Positions 15,380 through 22,095 of a stretch of 22,402 nt of DNA are shown here, one piece after another (the stretch's first letter is position 1; every line of letters starts with the position of its first letter). The notes beneath the pieces were generated by a model. The model was not told where the DNA came from and made no database searches. It saw only the letters and a program-made list of their open reading frames with translations. This DNA comes from Actinomycetes bacterium (GTDB taxonomy: Bacteria; Actinomycetota; Acidimicrobiia; Acidimicrobiales; RAAP-2), in the NCBI GenBank assembly GCA_021826655.1, contig JAKAZC010000007.1, positions 1 through 22,402 on the forward strand, read 5' to 3'. The translations under genes and the position numbers were made by a program.

Positions 15380-16837
15380 TCAGCAGGGCGTCGGGTCGTA
15401 GGACGGAGTCGAGTTTCCGGGCGTGGCCGACGGGGTCGTGCCCCGCGAGGTGGATCCCGACGACGAGCCGACGGGTGCGGCGGCGGCCGGGGCGGCGGTG
15501 GTCGTCGGCACCGTCAGCGTGAGCGGGCGACCGTACTGGTCCACGGGTGGCGTCACGATGGTGCCGAGGGGTCCGCCGAGGAACTGGCTGATCATCGAGG
15601 CGGCCGCGACGGGCTGGACGACCTCGACGTCACCGGCGTAGGAGGACACGCCTCCGGTCGTGGGCAGGGTGAATGACGCCAGTGAGGACCCCGAGAAGGC
15701 GTGGTAGCGCTCGGCCAGGCCCAGCAGGTCCGAGGCAGAGAGGTTGTCGTCCTTCGAGAAGTCGTGGACCACCGAGGAGAGGAGCGAGTTGAGCCGCAGC
15801 GGGTTGTACGTCGACTTGGCCTTGTCGATGGCGGCGGCGATCACCAGGTTCTGCCGCTGGATCCGCCCGATGTCCGACGTGGGGTCCGAGTGCCAGGAGC
15901 CGTTCACGTAGTACTGGTAGTAGCGGGAGCGCGACAGGCTCAGGGCCATCGAGCCGTCCAACACCTGACAGCCGGCGGTCGGGATGTCGAGTCCCGAATT
16001 GTTGTAACAGGTGCCGGAGGAGCAGTCCCGGTCCCGCACCGGGTACGGGAAGTCGAGCGAGATCCCGCCGAGCGCGTTGACAGCGTCCTGCAGGCCGAAG
16101 AAGTTGATCACGACGTAGTGGGCGATCGGGATGCCGAACGTGTTCTCGATCGTCTTGACGGTGGCGTCGGGCCCCGCCGAGAACGCGGCGTTGATCTTGT
16201 TCTGCGCGGCGAGCGGTGAACCCGCCGGCAGCCCGGTGATGGTGACGAACGTGTCGCGGGGGACGGAGAGGGTCGAGGCCGTACCGGCACCGGGGTCGAC
16301 GTGCACGATCTTCAGGGTGTCCGAGCGCTGGCCGCCGGCGGCCTGGACCGATCCGAACTGCTGGGCCTGAGCGGCGCTCTCCCCGGCGCGGTTGTCCGAC
16401 CCGATGAGCAGGATGTTGTAGGGGGCGCCGCTGGCCGGGACCACGCACGAGGCGCACGGTGCCGAGGCGACCTGGGCCCACATGTAGCGGTAGTAGCCGT
16501 ACGCCCCGGCGACGACCAGGAGCAGGACGGCAACCAGGGCGACCAGCCAGCGCAGGAACCGTTGGCCGGCGCTGCGCCGACGCCTGCGCGATCTGCGCAG
16601 CTCCCGGCGGGAGGGTATGGCGACCTCGCCGCCGAGGATCGGGCCGGTGAACGGCGTGGACCCCCGGCTCGATCCCGGGGTGGACCCCCGGGGCCGACCG
16701 GTCGCGCGCGGCGCGGGACGGCCGGTCGGGCGCGGCGGGCGCGGTGTGATGTCGTCGGGTGCCAAGGTCGTCGGGTCCGTCGGTGCTGTCGGGAGAGGGG
16801 CCCCGGGTACTCGGCCCGACCGGCGGGACCGGGGCAC
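15380..16837 (-). CDS. LytR-CpsA-Psr (LCP) family cell-wall glycopolymer ligase
   Basis: LCP enzymes transfer glycopolymers from undecaprenyl carriers to peptidoglycan outside the membrane. The 485-residue protein has a Pro/Thr/Arg-rich cytoplasmic tail (1-90, ending in an RRSRRRRR cluster), one membrane helix at about 94-116, and the LCP domain at about 138-345. That domain includes YNILLIGSDNR, SDTLKIVHVDP with the metal aspartate, LSVPRDTFVTI with the conserved arginine, NKINAAFSAGPD, GIPIAHYVVINFFGLQDAV and a late SRSRYYQYYVNGSW/DIGRIQRQ block. A Ser/Thr/Pro-rich tail ends in a terminal cysteine. Six cysteines lie outside: C128 and C131 (CASC), C272, C277, C290 and C485. The start GTG 16837 is uncertain because no clear RBS or -10 precedes it. 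Confidence 0.9.
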   Translation of the reverse strand: MPRSRRSGRVPGAPLPTAPTDPTTLAPDDITPRPPRPTGRPAPRATGRPRGSTPGSSRGSTPFTGPILGGEVAIPSRRELRRSRRRRRSAGQRFLRWLVALVAVLLLVVAGAYGYYRYMWAQVASAPCASCVVPASGAPYNILLIGSDNRAGESAAQAQQFGSVQAAGGQRSDTLKIVHVDPGAGTASTLSVPRDTFVTITGLPAGSPLAAQNKINAAFSAGPDATVKTIENTFGIPIAHYVVINFFGLQDAVNALGGISLDFPYPVRDRDCSSGTCYNNSGLDIPTAGCQVLDGSMALSLSRSRYYQYYVNGSWHSDPTSDIGRIQRQNLVIAAAIDKAKSTYNPLRLNSLLSSVVHDFSKDDNLSASDLLGLAERYHAFSGSSLASFTLPTTGGVSSYAGDVEVVQPVAAASMISQFLGGPLGTIVTPPVDQYGRPLTLTVPTTTAAPAAAAPVGSSSGSTSRGTTPSATPGNSTPSYDPTPC

Positions 16838-16945
16838 GGCGCCCGGTCGTGCGCCACCAGTGTCCCACGGCCGGGCGGCGCGCCGGAGTCACCCTGGCGA
16901 CCCGGAGCGGGGCCCGTCTGCCCCCCCGGTGCGGTCCGCCGCAGC

Positions 16946-18292
16946 TCAGGAGTCGGACGGGACCCAGGAGCCGTGGAACCCGAAGGGAACCCGTGACGGC
17001 AGGTGCACGGTCGCCACCGGTGGGCCGGCGAACGAGGTGGCGTCGAGGATCACCAGGTCGCTGGCGCCCCGGGCGGCGTCGAAGACCACCGAGAGCACCC
17101 AGCCCTCGTCCTCGGCGGCACCGTCGGCGGCCCGCACGAAGATGGGCTCACCGGGCATCCGACCAGGGCCGGGGTCGAAGCGCACCGCCTCGTCGCGGAC
17201 CAGGTCGTACTTGACCAGACCCTCGTATCCAGGGGCTGTCGGGTCGCTGCCGGTCCGCACCATGTACGCGTAGCGGTGGGGCCGGCCGGCGACGGCGGGG
17301 TCGATCCTCGGGAATTCGACCGGGAGGTCGTCGAGTCGCTCCTCGAACACCCGGTCGGCCACCGGGTCGACCGTCCACCGGTGGAGCGACGGGAGCGAGC
17401 GGGAGAGGACCTCCCCGGGCCCGGTGTCGAACACCGAGTCGTACCGGACGACGTCGACGACCGTCCGGTCCCCGTCGTCATAGGCGTTGACCACGTGGAA
17501 CACGTAGCTCGGGTCCATCGAGACCCAACGGACGTCGCCGCCCCGACCGGCCCGGGGCAGTACCCCGACACGCGCTCCCCCCTCGGGCGCCCAACGGAAG
17601 GGCATCGACCGTCCCTCGGCGACCAGGGCGAGGTCGAACACGACGGGCTGGTCGAGGAAGACCGCCCGGGAGGCCGTGAGCCCGAAGTCGTGCATCATCG
17701 TGGCACGGGGGACGTCGACCGCCTCGGTCGTGGTCAGCTGCCCGGAGGCGTCGACCACGTGGTAGCGGAGGAACGGCGGCCCGAAGTGGTCGACCCCGAA
17801 GAAGACCAGTTCGCCGGAGTCGGGATCGACCTTCGGATGGGCGGTCATGGGCGACGACAGCGATCCGTCGAAATCGTGCACCCGGGCCCGATCGAGGCCC
17901 GCGGACAGCGCGTGGGGGAAGCCGGACTCGACGAGGGCGAGGGTGGTTCCCCCGTGGCGGATCACGTGGGTGTTGGCCGGCCCGTCGATCGGCTCGATCG
18001 GGCCCCGGGGCGCCGCGGTCGCCACTTCCGTGGCCAGGTGGCGGGTACGTACCCAGCGGTTGCGGTAGCCGGTGGCACGGCCCTCGCCGAGCCCGATGGC
18101 GTGGATCATCCCGTCGCCCGTGAACCAGTGGTACTCGGCGGGGTCGGCCGGCGTGGTCACCGGGTTCGGACCGTTGCGGAGCAGCCGGCCCTCGAGGTCC
18201 GGCGGCACCACGCCGGTGACCTCGAGATCGTGGTCGTCGGTCCGTTCCTCGAGCACCGGCGCGAAGTTGCCTTCGAGATACGGGTTCACCAT
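16946..18292 (-). CDS. Carotenoid oxygenase (carotenoid cleavage dioxygenase family)
   Basis: A 448-residue non-heme iron enzyme of the RPE65/apocarotenoid-oxygenase family, which cleaves carotenoid or stilbene-type double bonds with O2. The N-terminus MVNPYLEGNFAPVLEE and the phrase LEGRLLRNGPNPV are diagnostic. The four iron-binding histidines are all in place: H152 (TAHPKVD), H201 (MMHDFGLT), H266 (VFHVVNAYDDGD) and H440 near the end (GFHGSW). A second-shell glutamate is likely in VEFPRIDP. Cleavage position and substrate cannot be told from sequence, and no carotenoid synthesis genes are in the window. ATG 18292 follows GAGGA after 3 nt. The gene is divergent from tyrS across 91 bp; the LCP gene follows 108 bp downstream on the same strand. 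Confidence 0.93.
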   Translation of the reverse strand: MVNPYLEGNFAPVLEERTDDHDLEVTGVVPPDLEGRLLRNGPNPVTTPADPAEYHWFTGDGMIHAIGLGEGRATGYRNRWVRTRHLATEVATAAPRGPIEPIDGPANTHVIRHGGTTLALVESGFPHALSAGLDRARVHDFDGSLSSPMTAHPKVDPDSGELVFFGVDHFGPPFLRYHVVDASGQLTTTEAVDVPRATMMHDFGLTASRAVFLDQPVVFDLALVAEGRSMPFRWAPEGGARVGVLPRAGRGGDVRWVSMDPSYVFHVVNAYDDGDRTVVDVVRYDSVFDTGPGEVLSRSLPSLHRWTVDPVADRVFEERLDDLPVEFPRIDPAVAGRPHRYAYMVRTGSDPTAPGYEGLVKYDLVRDEAVRFDPGPGRMPGEPIFVRAADGAAEDEGWVLSVVFDAARGASDLVILDATSFAGPPVATVHLPSRVPFGFHGSWVPSDS

Positions 18293-18339
18293 CGATCCTC
18301 GTCCTTGCCCCGGCGGTCGCGGTGGCAGCCGGCACGGCG

Positions 18340-18349
18340 ATCGTATCGT
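18340..18349. promoter_or_regulatory. Overlapping divergent -10 elements of the carotenoid oxygenase and tyrS
   Basis: The segment ATCGTATCGT contains TATCGT on the plus strand (18344-18349) and TACGAT on the minus strand (18345-18340), sharing two base pairs. Predicted leaders are about 28 nt for tyrS and about 40 nt for the oxygenase. Confidence 0.4.
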
Positions 18350-18383
18350 CCGGCCCTGGGCCGACGGCATGGCAGGCTGTGGC

Positions 18384-19670
18384 ATGGCCGACCTCGTCGA
18401 GGACCTCCGCTTCCGGGGGTTGATCCACCAGATGACCGACCCCGCGCTCGCGGAACGACTCGCCGCCGGCCGTGTCACCCTCTACTCCGGCTTCGATCCG
18501 ACCGCCGACAGCCTCCACGTCGGCAGCCTGCTGCAGCTGTGCACGCTCCGCCGGTTCCAGGAGGCCGGGCACCGGCCCATCGCGCTGGCCGGCGGAGGAA
18601 CCGGATTCGTCGGCGATCCCGGCGGAAAGTCGGAGGAGCGCTCGCTGCTCACCGAGGAGCAGCTCGGGGCCAACCTGGCCGGGATCCGCAGCCAGCTCTC
18701 GCAATTCATCGAGTTCGGTGGCGGGGCCGGCGGGACGGGCGCCGTGCTCGTCGACAACGCCGACTGGCTCCGGCCCATGGCCCTCTTCACGTTCCTGCGC
18801 GACGTGGGCAAGCACTTCACCGTCAACCAGATGGTGGCGAAGGACTCGGTCCGGTCGCGTCTGACCCGGGCCGACCAGGGCATCTCCTACACCGAATTCA
18901 GCTACATGCTCCTGCAGGCCTACGACTTCCTCCGGCTCCACGACGACTTCGGGTGCACACTCCAGATCGGCGGGAGCGATCAGTGGGGGAACATCACCAT
19001 GGGCATCGAGCTGATCCGCAAGGTGCGACGGTCCGAGTCCTTCGGCCTGACCTCGCCGCTGGTCCTGAAGGCGGACGGCACCAAGTTCGGCAAGACGGAG
19101 TCGGGGACGGTCTGGCTCGACGCCGGCCGTACGTCGCCCTACCAGCTCTATCAATTCCTCCTGCGCAGCGAGGACGGCATGGTGGGTTCCTATCTCCGCT
19201 ACTTCACCTTCCTGACCCACGACGAGTTGCTCGCCCTCGACGCGGCGACGACCGAGCACCCCGAACGACGGGACGCCCAGCGGATGCTGGCCCGGGAGGT
19301 CTGCACGCTGGTGCACGGAGCGGACGAGACGGCGCGGGCCGAGCATGCAGCCGCCGCGCTGTTCGGCGGTGCGCTGGTCGGACTCGACGAGCGCTCCCTG
19401 CTCGAGATCTTCGCCGAGGCACCGTCGACCGACGTGGCCCGTACCCGGCTGGAGGGCGAGGGCGCGCTCCTGGTCGACCTCCTGGCGGAGACGGGACTGG
19501 TCGGCTCGAGGAGCCAGGCGCGGACGACCGTCGATCAGGGCGGGGCGTACGTGAACAACACCCGGGAGCCCGACGTGGCCCGCCGGTTGACGGTGGCCGA
19601 CGTCATCGCCGACCGCTACCTGGTGCTCCGCCGCGGCAAGAAGGACCACCACCTGGTCCGGTTCGGCTGA
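18384..19670 (+). CDS. tyrS: Tyrosyl-tRNA synthetase
   Basis: A class I aminoacyl-tRNA synthetase charging tRNA-Tyr, 428 residues. The Rossmann catalytic domain shows YSGFDPTADSLHVGSLLQL with the HIGH-equivalent HVGS at 45-48, GGGTGFVGDPGGKSEERSLL, the tyrosine pocket QGISYTEFSYMLLQAYDF, IGGSDQWGNITMGIELIR, and the signature loop KFGKT at 234-238. The C-terminal S4-like RNA-binding domain covers about 360-428 (SRSQARTTVDQGGAYVNNTR). All expected motifs are intact and the length is standard. ATG 18384 matches the family N-terminus; the upstream GGCAGG is a weak ribosome site. A nested GC hairpin follows about 30 bp after the stop. No T-box-like leader is seen in the 91 bp upstream. Confidence 0.97.
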   Translation: MADLVEDLRFRGLIHQMTDPALAERLAAGRVTLYSGFDPTADSLHVGSLLQLCTLRRFQEAGHRPIALAGGGTGFVGDPGGKSEERSLLTEEQLGANLAGIRSQLSQFIEFGGGAGGTGAVLVDNADWLRPMALFTFLRDVGKHFTVNQMVAKDSVRSRLTRADQGISYTEFSYMLLQAYDFLRLHDDFGCTLQIGGSDQWGNITMGIELIRKVRRSESFGLTSPLVLKADGTKFGKTESGTVWLDAGRTSPYQLYQFLLRSEDGMVGSYLRYFTFLTHDELLALDAATTEHPERRDAQRMLAREVCTLVHGADETARAEHAAAALFGGALVGLDERSLLEIFAEAPSTDVARTRLEGEGALLVDLLAETGLVGSRSQARTTVDQGGAYVNNTREPDVARRLTVADVIADRYLVLRRGKKDHHLVRFG

Positions 19671-19671
19671 C

Positions 19672-19805
19672 GGGCGCCGACCGGTCCCCCCGCCCCCCCG
19701 TGCCCCTCGGGGCTTCCGGCCCGCGGGCACTGGTGGTCGGGCGGGGACGCGGTGCTCCTCCGGACGGCGCCTGCGGGTGCGGGCGGGGGGGCGCCGACCG
19801 GGTCC
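19672..19805. repeat. Short direct repeats bordering the tyrS-DUF3151 spacer
   Basis: GGGCGCCGACCGG followed by TCC occurs at 19672-19687, directly after the tyrS stop. It recurs with one extra G at 19789-19805, directly before the -10 TACACT of the DUF3151 gene. The 101 bp between the copies hold the candidate stem-loop and no gene. Confidence 0.6.
19700..19730 (+). terminator. Candidate GC-rich stem-loop downstream of tyrS
   Basis: GTGCCC at 19700-19705 pairs with GGGCAC at 19725-19730. A compact inner hairpin GCCCC-TC-GGGGC lies at 19702-19713 and competes with the outer stem. No T-run follows, so it would be an atypical terminator of the kind often proposed in high-GC actinobacteria. Confidence 0.25.
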
Positions 19806-19811
19806 TACACT
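19806..19811 (+). promoter_or_regulatory. Candidate -10 (TACACT) of the DUF3151 operon
   Basis: CTACACT is followed by 7 nt and GTG 19819, fitting a leaderless start. The adjacent copy of GGGCGCCGACCGG covers the region where a -35 would be. Confidence 0.5.
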
Positions 19812-19818
19812 GACGCGC

Positions 19819-20289
19819 GTGAACGCTCCGGGTGACAACGCCGACGTGTCCGAGGTCCGGCTGAGCAGCGGGCTGCCCGAGACGGTCCTGCACGAGGAGC
19901 CGGCAGCTGTCGGTGCGGCCCTGGGCGACGCGTTGGCCCAACCGGTGGAGCGCCGCCGCCACGCCGTGTCCGACGTGGTCCGTGCCAATCCGACGTCGCT
20001 CGACGCATGGGCGGCGCTCGGGTCCCTCGCCCGGGACGACGTCGAGGCCTACGCCTGCTTCCGGGTCGGCTACCACCGGGGCCTCGACGCCCTGCGGGGT
20101 AGTGGCTGGAAGGGCTCGGGACTGGTGCGTTGGTCCAACGTGTCGAACCGCGGATTCCTCCGATGCCTGGACGGGTTGCGCTCGGCGGCCGGGTCCATCG
20201 GCGAACATGCCGAGGAGGAGCGTTGCGCCCAGTTCCTGCGCCAGCTCGATCCGGCGTGGCGACCCGATTGGACGGGCTACCCGGCTTGA
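19819..20289 (+). CDS. DUF3151 family protein
   Basis: A 156-residue conserved actinobacterial protein of unknown function. Family features are visible: AHPT-like VRANPTSLDAWAALGSLARD near residue 54, VEAYACFRVGYHRGLDALRG, SGWKGSGLVRWSNVSNRGFL, and RSAAGSIGEHAEEERCAQFL followed by RQLDP. The pattern of helical pairs resembles TPR-like repeats, so a protein-binding role is possible but unproven. GTG 19819 is chosen over the further-upstream GTG 19777 because a -10 hexamer lies 7 nt before it. The stop overlaps the TTG start of the lipoprotein gene (TTGA at 20286-20289), beginning a coupled three-gene operon. Confidence 0.88.
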   Translation: MNAPGDNADVSEVRLSSGLPETVLHEEPAAVGAALGDALAQPVERRRHAVSDVVRANPTSLDAWAALGSLARDDVEAYACFRVGYHRGLDALRGSGWKGSGLVRWSNVSNRGFLRCLDGLRSAAGSIGEHAEEERCAQFLRQLDPAWRPDWTGYPA

Positions 20290-20846
20290 CGACGGTGGTC
20301 CGGTCGCACTCGTCCGGTGCGGCGCCCTCCCGCCACACGGGACGGGTGCTGGCGGCCGGCATGGCCGTCCTGGCCGCGGCAACGCTCGCCGGATGCGCCG
20401 GCCAGGAGCAGTCCGGTACCCCGGCACAGCGGGTGACCACCTGGATCGACGGAGGCGGGGGCTCGGGGATCGGTAACGTGGAGGTGGCATCGCGCAACGT
20501 CGACCTGGCGATCGAGAAGCACAATTCCGCCGCTGCCGTCCGCGAGGTGTGCGCCCTGCTCAGCAACGAAGCGCAGACGTCCATCGGCAACCTGCCGACC
20601 CCCGACGAGCAACTGACCAACGAGTTGGACGCGGCCTACACGGTCGCCACCGACGCGGGCGACGACTGCTACAACGGAGCGTCGGGCGATCCTCGACTGC
20701 TCGCCCGATCGGCCACCGAGCGGGCGAGGCTGGCCGGCATGCTGGCGGCCGCGGTCAGCCACGTCGAATCGGTGACGGGGAACACCCCGACGACGGCCAC
20801 CACCGCCCCCCAGGGTGGCGGTGACCCCTTCGCCGGTGGCTCGTGA
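20286..20846 (+). CDS. Putative lipoprotein of unknown function
   Basis: A 186-residue exported protein with no family I recognise. The N-terminus has basic residues (SRHTGR), a hydrophobic stretch VLAAGMAVLAAAT and a lipobox LAGC with cysteine C37, so a lipid-anchored surface protein is predicted. The mature part is mostly helical: VEVASRNVDLAIEKHNSAAA, REVCALLSNEAQTSIGNL and LTNELDAAYTVATDAGDDCY. It holds two cysteines that could pair (in VCALL and DDCYN), and a Thr/Pro/Gly-rich tail. TTG 20286 overlaps the DUF3151 stop; GTG 20295, three codons later, is an equally possible start. Its stop overlaps the next gene (GTGA at 20843-20846). Confidence 0.8.
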   Translation: MTTVVRSHSSGAAPSRHTGRVLAAGMAVLAAATLAGCAGQEQSGTPAQRVTTWIDGGGGSGIGNVEVASRNVDLAIEKHNSAAAVREVCALLSNEAQTSIGNLPTPDEQLTNELDAAYTVATDAGDDCYNGASGDPRLLARSATERARLAGMLAAAVSHVESVTGNTPTTATTAPQGGGDPFAGGS

Positions 20847-21430
20847 GCGGGGGAGGGGTGGGTCCCGACGACGGCGACGGCGGGGAGTTCGACCGGCTGC
20901 GTCGCCGCGTCCTGTGGGCCATGCCCACCGGACTCTTCGTCGTCGGTAGCCGGGCGGGTGACGACCGCAACCTCATGACCGGCAACTGGGTGATGCAGGT
21001 GGCCACGTCCCCCACGCTCGTGGTGGTCGCGGTCGAGGTCGAGTCGGTGACCAGGCGACTGGTTCAGGACGGCGGATCATTCGCGGTGTCGCTGCTCGCC
21101 CGCTCCGAGCGGGCGCTGGTCCGTCGGTTCGTCAGGCCGGTCGGCGACGCGGAGGTCGACGATGCCGGTGTGGCCCGGTCGCTGCAAGGTGTGGCGGTGG
21201 TCGAGGTGGCCGGCGGCCTGCCCGTCCTCGCTGCGGCCGTCGCATGGCTGGCCTGCTCGGTGCGGTCGGTCCAGGAGTGGGACGTCGACGGGTCACGGGG
21301 TGGGGCGAGCCACGTCCTGGTGGTGGGGGAGGTGGTCGACGCGGGTGCATCGGGGCGACTGTCGGCACCATCGGACGGGGACGACCCCGTCCTGTCCATG
21401 CGGGATACCCGCATGCACTACGGGGGCTGA
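20843..21430 (+). CDS. Flavin reductase-like / FMN-binding split-barrel protein
   Basis: A 195-residue protein of the flavin-reductase-like family. Residues about 18-105 carry the split barrel: RRVLWAMPTGLFVVGSRAGD, NLMTGNWVMQVATSPTLVVV (the flavin-contacting strand pair), AVEVESVTRRLVQDGGSFAV and SLLARSERALVRRFVRPVGD. The C-terminal part ends GASHVLVVGEVVDAGASGRL and MRDTRMHYGG, as in family members. Such proteins bind FMN and act as flavin reductases or as small oxidoreductases; the partner is not known here. GTG 20843 overlaps the lipoprotein stop, so it is the third coupled gene of this operon. The following 56 bp up to the convergent gene hold no clear terminator. Confidence 0.87.
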   Translation: MSGGGVGPDDGDGGEFDRLRRRVLWAMPTGLFVVGSRAGDDRNLMTGNWVMQVATSPTLVVVAVEVESVTRRLVQDGGSFAVSLLARSERALVRRFVRPVGDAEVDDAGVARSLQGVAVVEVAGGLPVLAAAVAWLACSVRSVQEWDVDGSRGGASHVLVVGEVVDAGASGRLSAPSDGDDPVLSMRDTRMHYGG

Positions 21431-21486
21431 ACCGGTGGCCCCACGCGGCCCCACCACCGCTCCGACCGGGCCGCCCGCCGGGGTGC

Positions 21487-21723
21487 TCAGCCGACGGGAC
21501 CGGCGGCCTCCGGCCGGAGGTCGACCCGGAGGACCAGCACGCCGTCCTCGATCGACACGTCGGCGTCACCCAGCATGGCGTAGTCCATGAAGTCGACCTG
21601 AGCCTGCTCGATGAAGCGCCGGCGGTCCGGGCCCTCGATGGGCGGCAGGCCGCGGTTGCGGACCGCCTCGGCCCGGGCCCGGAACCGGGCGACCATCTCC
21701 TGGGGATCGAATTCGTCGGCCAC
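21487..21723 (-). CDS. Small conserved actinobacterial protein, 78 aa
   Basis: A small acidic protein of unknown function, beginning (GTG) VADEFDPQEMVARFRARAEA. It then reads VRNRGLPPIEGPDRRRFIEQ and AQVDFMDYAMLGDADVSIED, ending with a short beta strand GVLVLRVDLRP. The sequence pattern is one I associate with conserved short actinobacterial hypotheticals, but I cannot name a family. The organisation is a helical N-terminal two thirds followed by a strand pair. GTG 21723 is supported by TACAGT exactly 6 nt upstream (leaderless). Longer in-frame starts upstream would run through the promoter region and over the divergent gene, so they are rejected. Confidence 0.75.
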   Translation of the reverse strand: MADEFDPQEMVARFRARAEAVRNRGLPPIEGPDRRRFIEQAQVDFMDYAMLGDADVSIEDGVLVLRVDLRPEAAGPVG

Positions 21724-21729
21724 GGTGCG

Positions 21730-21735
21730 ACTGTA
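21730..21735 (-). promoter_or_regulatory. Candidate -10 (TACAGT) of the 78-aa gene
   Basis: The minus strand reads CCACTACAGT, then 6 nt, then GTG 21723. Its CACTACA core is repeated in opposite orientation at 21784-21790, in front of the divergent zinc-ribbon gene. Confidence 0.5.
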
Positions 21736-21786
21736 GTGGCCCCGACCGTGGACGCGGCTGGTGCCACGACCGCCGGGAGGTGGCAC

Positions 21787-21792
21787 TACACT
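21787..21792 (+). promoter_or_regulatory. Candidate -10 (TACACT) of the zinc-ribbon gene
   Basis: GCACTACACTCGG matches the divergent promoter core. Transcription would start near 21799, leaving a leader of about 75 nt that ends in a proper ribosome site. Confidence 0.45.
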
Positions 21793-21860
21793 CGGTGCAT
21801 CGTTCTCAGGTGGTGACCCGGCCGCGCCGTGCGCCGGGGAGTGTCCACCCTGGTGGGGCA

Positions 21861-21865
21861 AGGAG
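21861..21865 (+). promoter_or_regulatory. Ribosome binding site (AGGAG) deciding the start of the zinc-ribbon gene
   Basis: AGGAG lies 8 nt before GTG 21874 and is one of the best-placed Shine-Dalgarno sites in the window. It argues against the in-frame start at 21829. Confidence 0.6.
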
Positions 21866-21873
21866 TTGGTCTC

Positions 21874-22083
21874 GTGAAGAAGGGACGCCATCGCCGATTC
21901 GAGGAGGCGCGCAGCCTGAAGCGGTCCGTAGCGACGGCGAGCAGGCGATGCCCCGAGTGCGGCGCCGAACCGGAGGACAAGCACGCCTCGTGGTGCCTCG
22001 CCGCCGAGGACGACTACGACGAGATCCTGGGCACGACGCCACGGGACGCGTCGTCCGACGAGGACGACCCGTTGGCCGACTAG
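21874..22083 (+). CDS. Small zinc-ribbon-like protein, 69 aa
   Basis: A 69-residue protein starting (GTG) MKKGRHRRFEEARSLKRSVA. The basic N-terminal third is followed by a compact metal-binding candidate, CPECGAEPEDKHASWC. Its C26, C29, H37 and C41 give a CxxC-x7-H-x3-C pattern that could hold one zinc. The tail is strongly acidic (EDDYDE, then SSDEDDPLAD). The basic head, zinc knuckle and acidic tail suggest a small nucleic-acid- or protein-binding factor, which is inference only. The start is set by AGGAG at 21861 with 8-nt spacing. It converges on the next gene with 12 bp between stops. Confidence 0.75.
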   Translation: MKKGRHRRFEEARSLKRSVATASRRCPECGAEPEDKHASWCLAAEDDYDEILGTTPRDASSDEDDPLAD

Positions 22084-22095
22084 GAAGCGCTTCGG

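Noticed and set aside
17003..19988. Long open frames of over 800 codons on both strands across the carotenoid oxygenase and tyrS
   Set aside because: They are shadows of two genes with complete catalytic motifs; their translations are low-complexity.
22084..22093. GAAGCGCTTC as a terminator between convergent genes
   Set aside because: It is a 10-bp palindrome without a loop and with no T-run, so a stable hairpin is unlikely.
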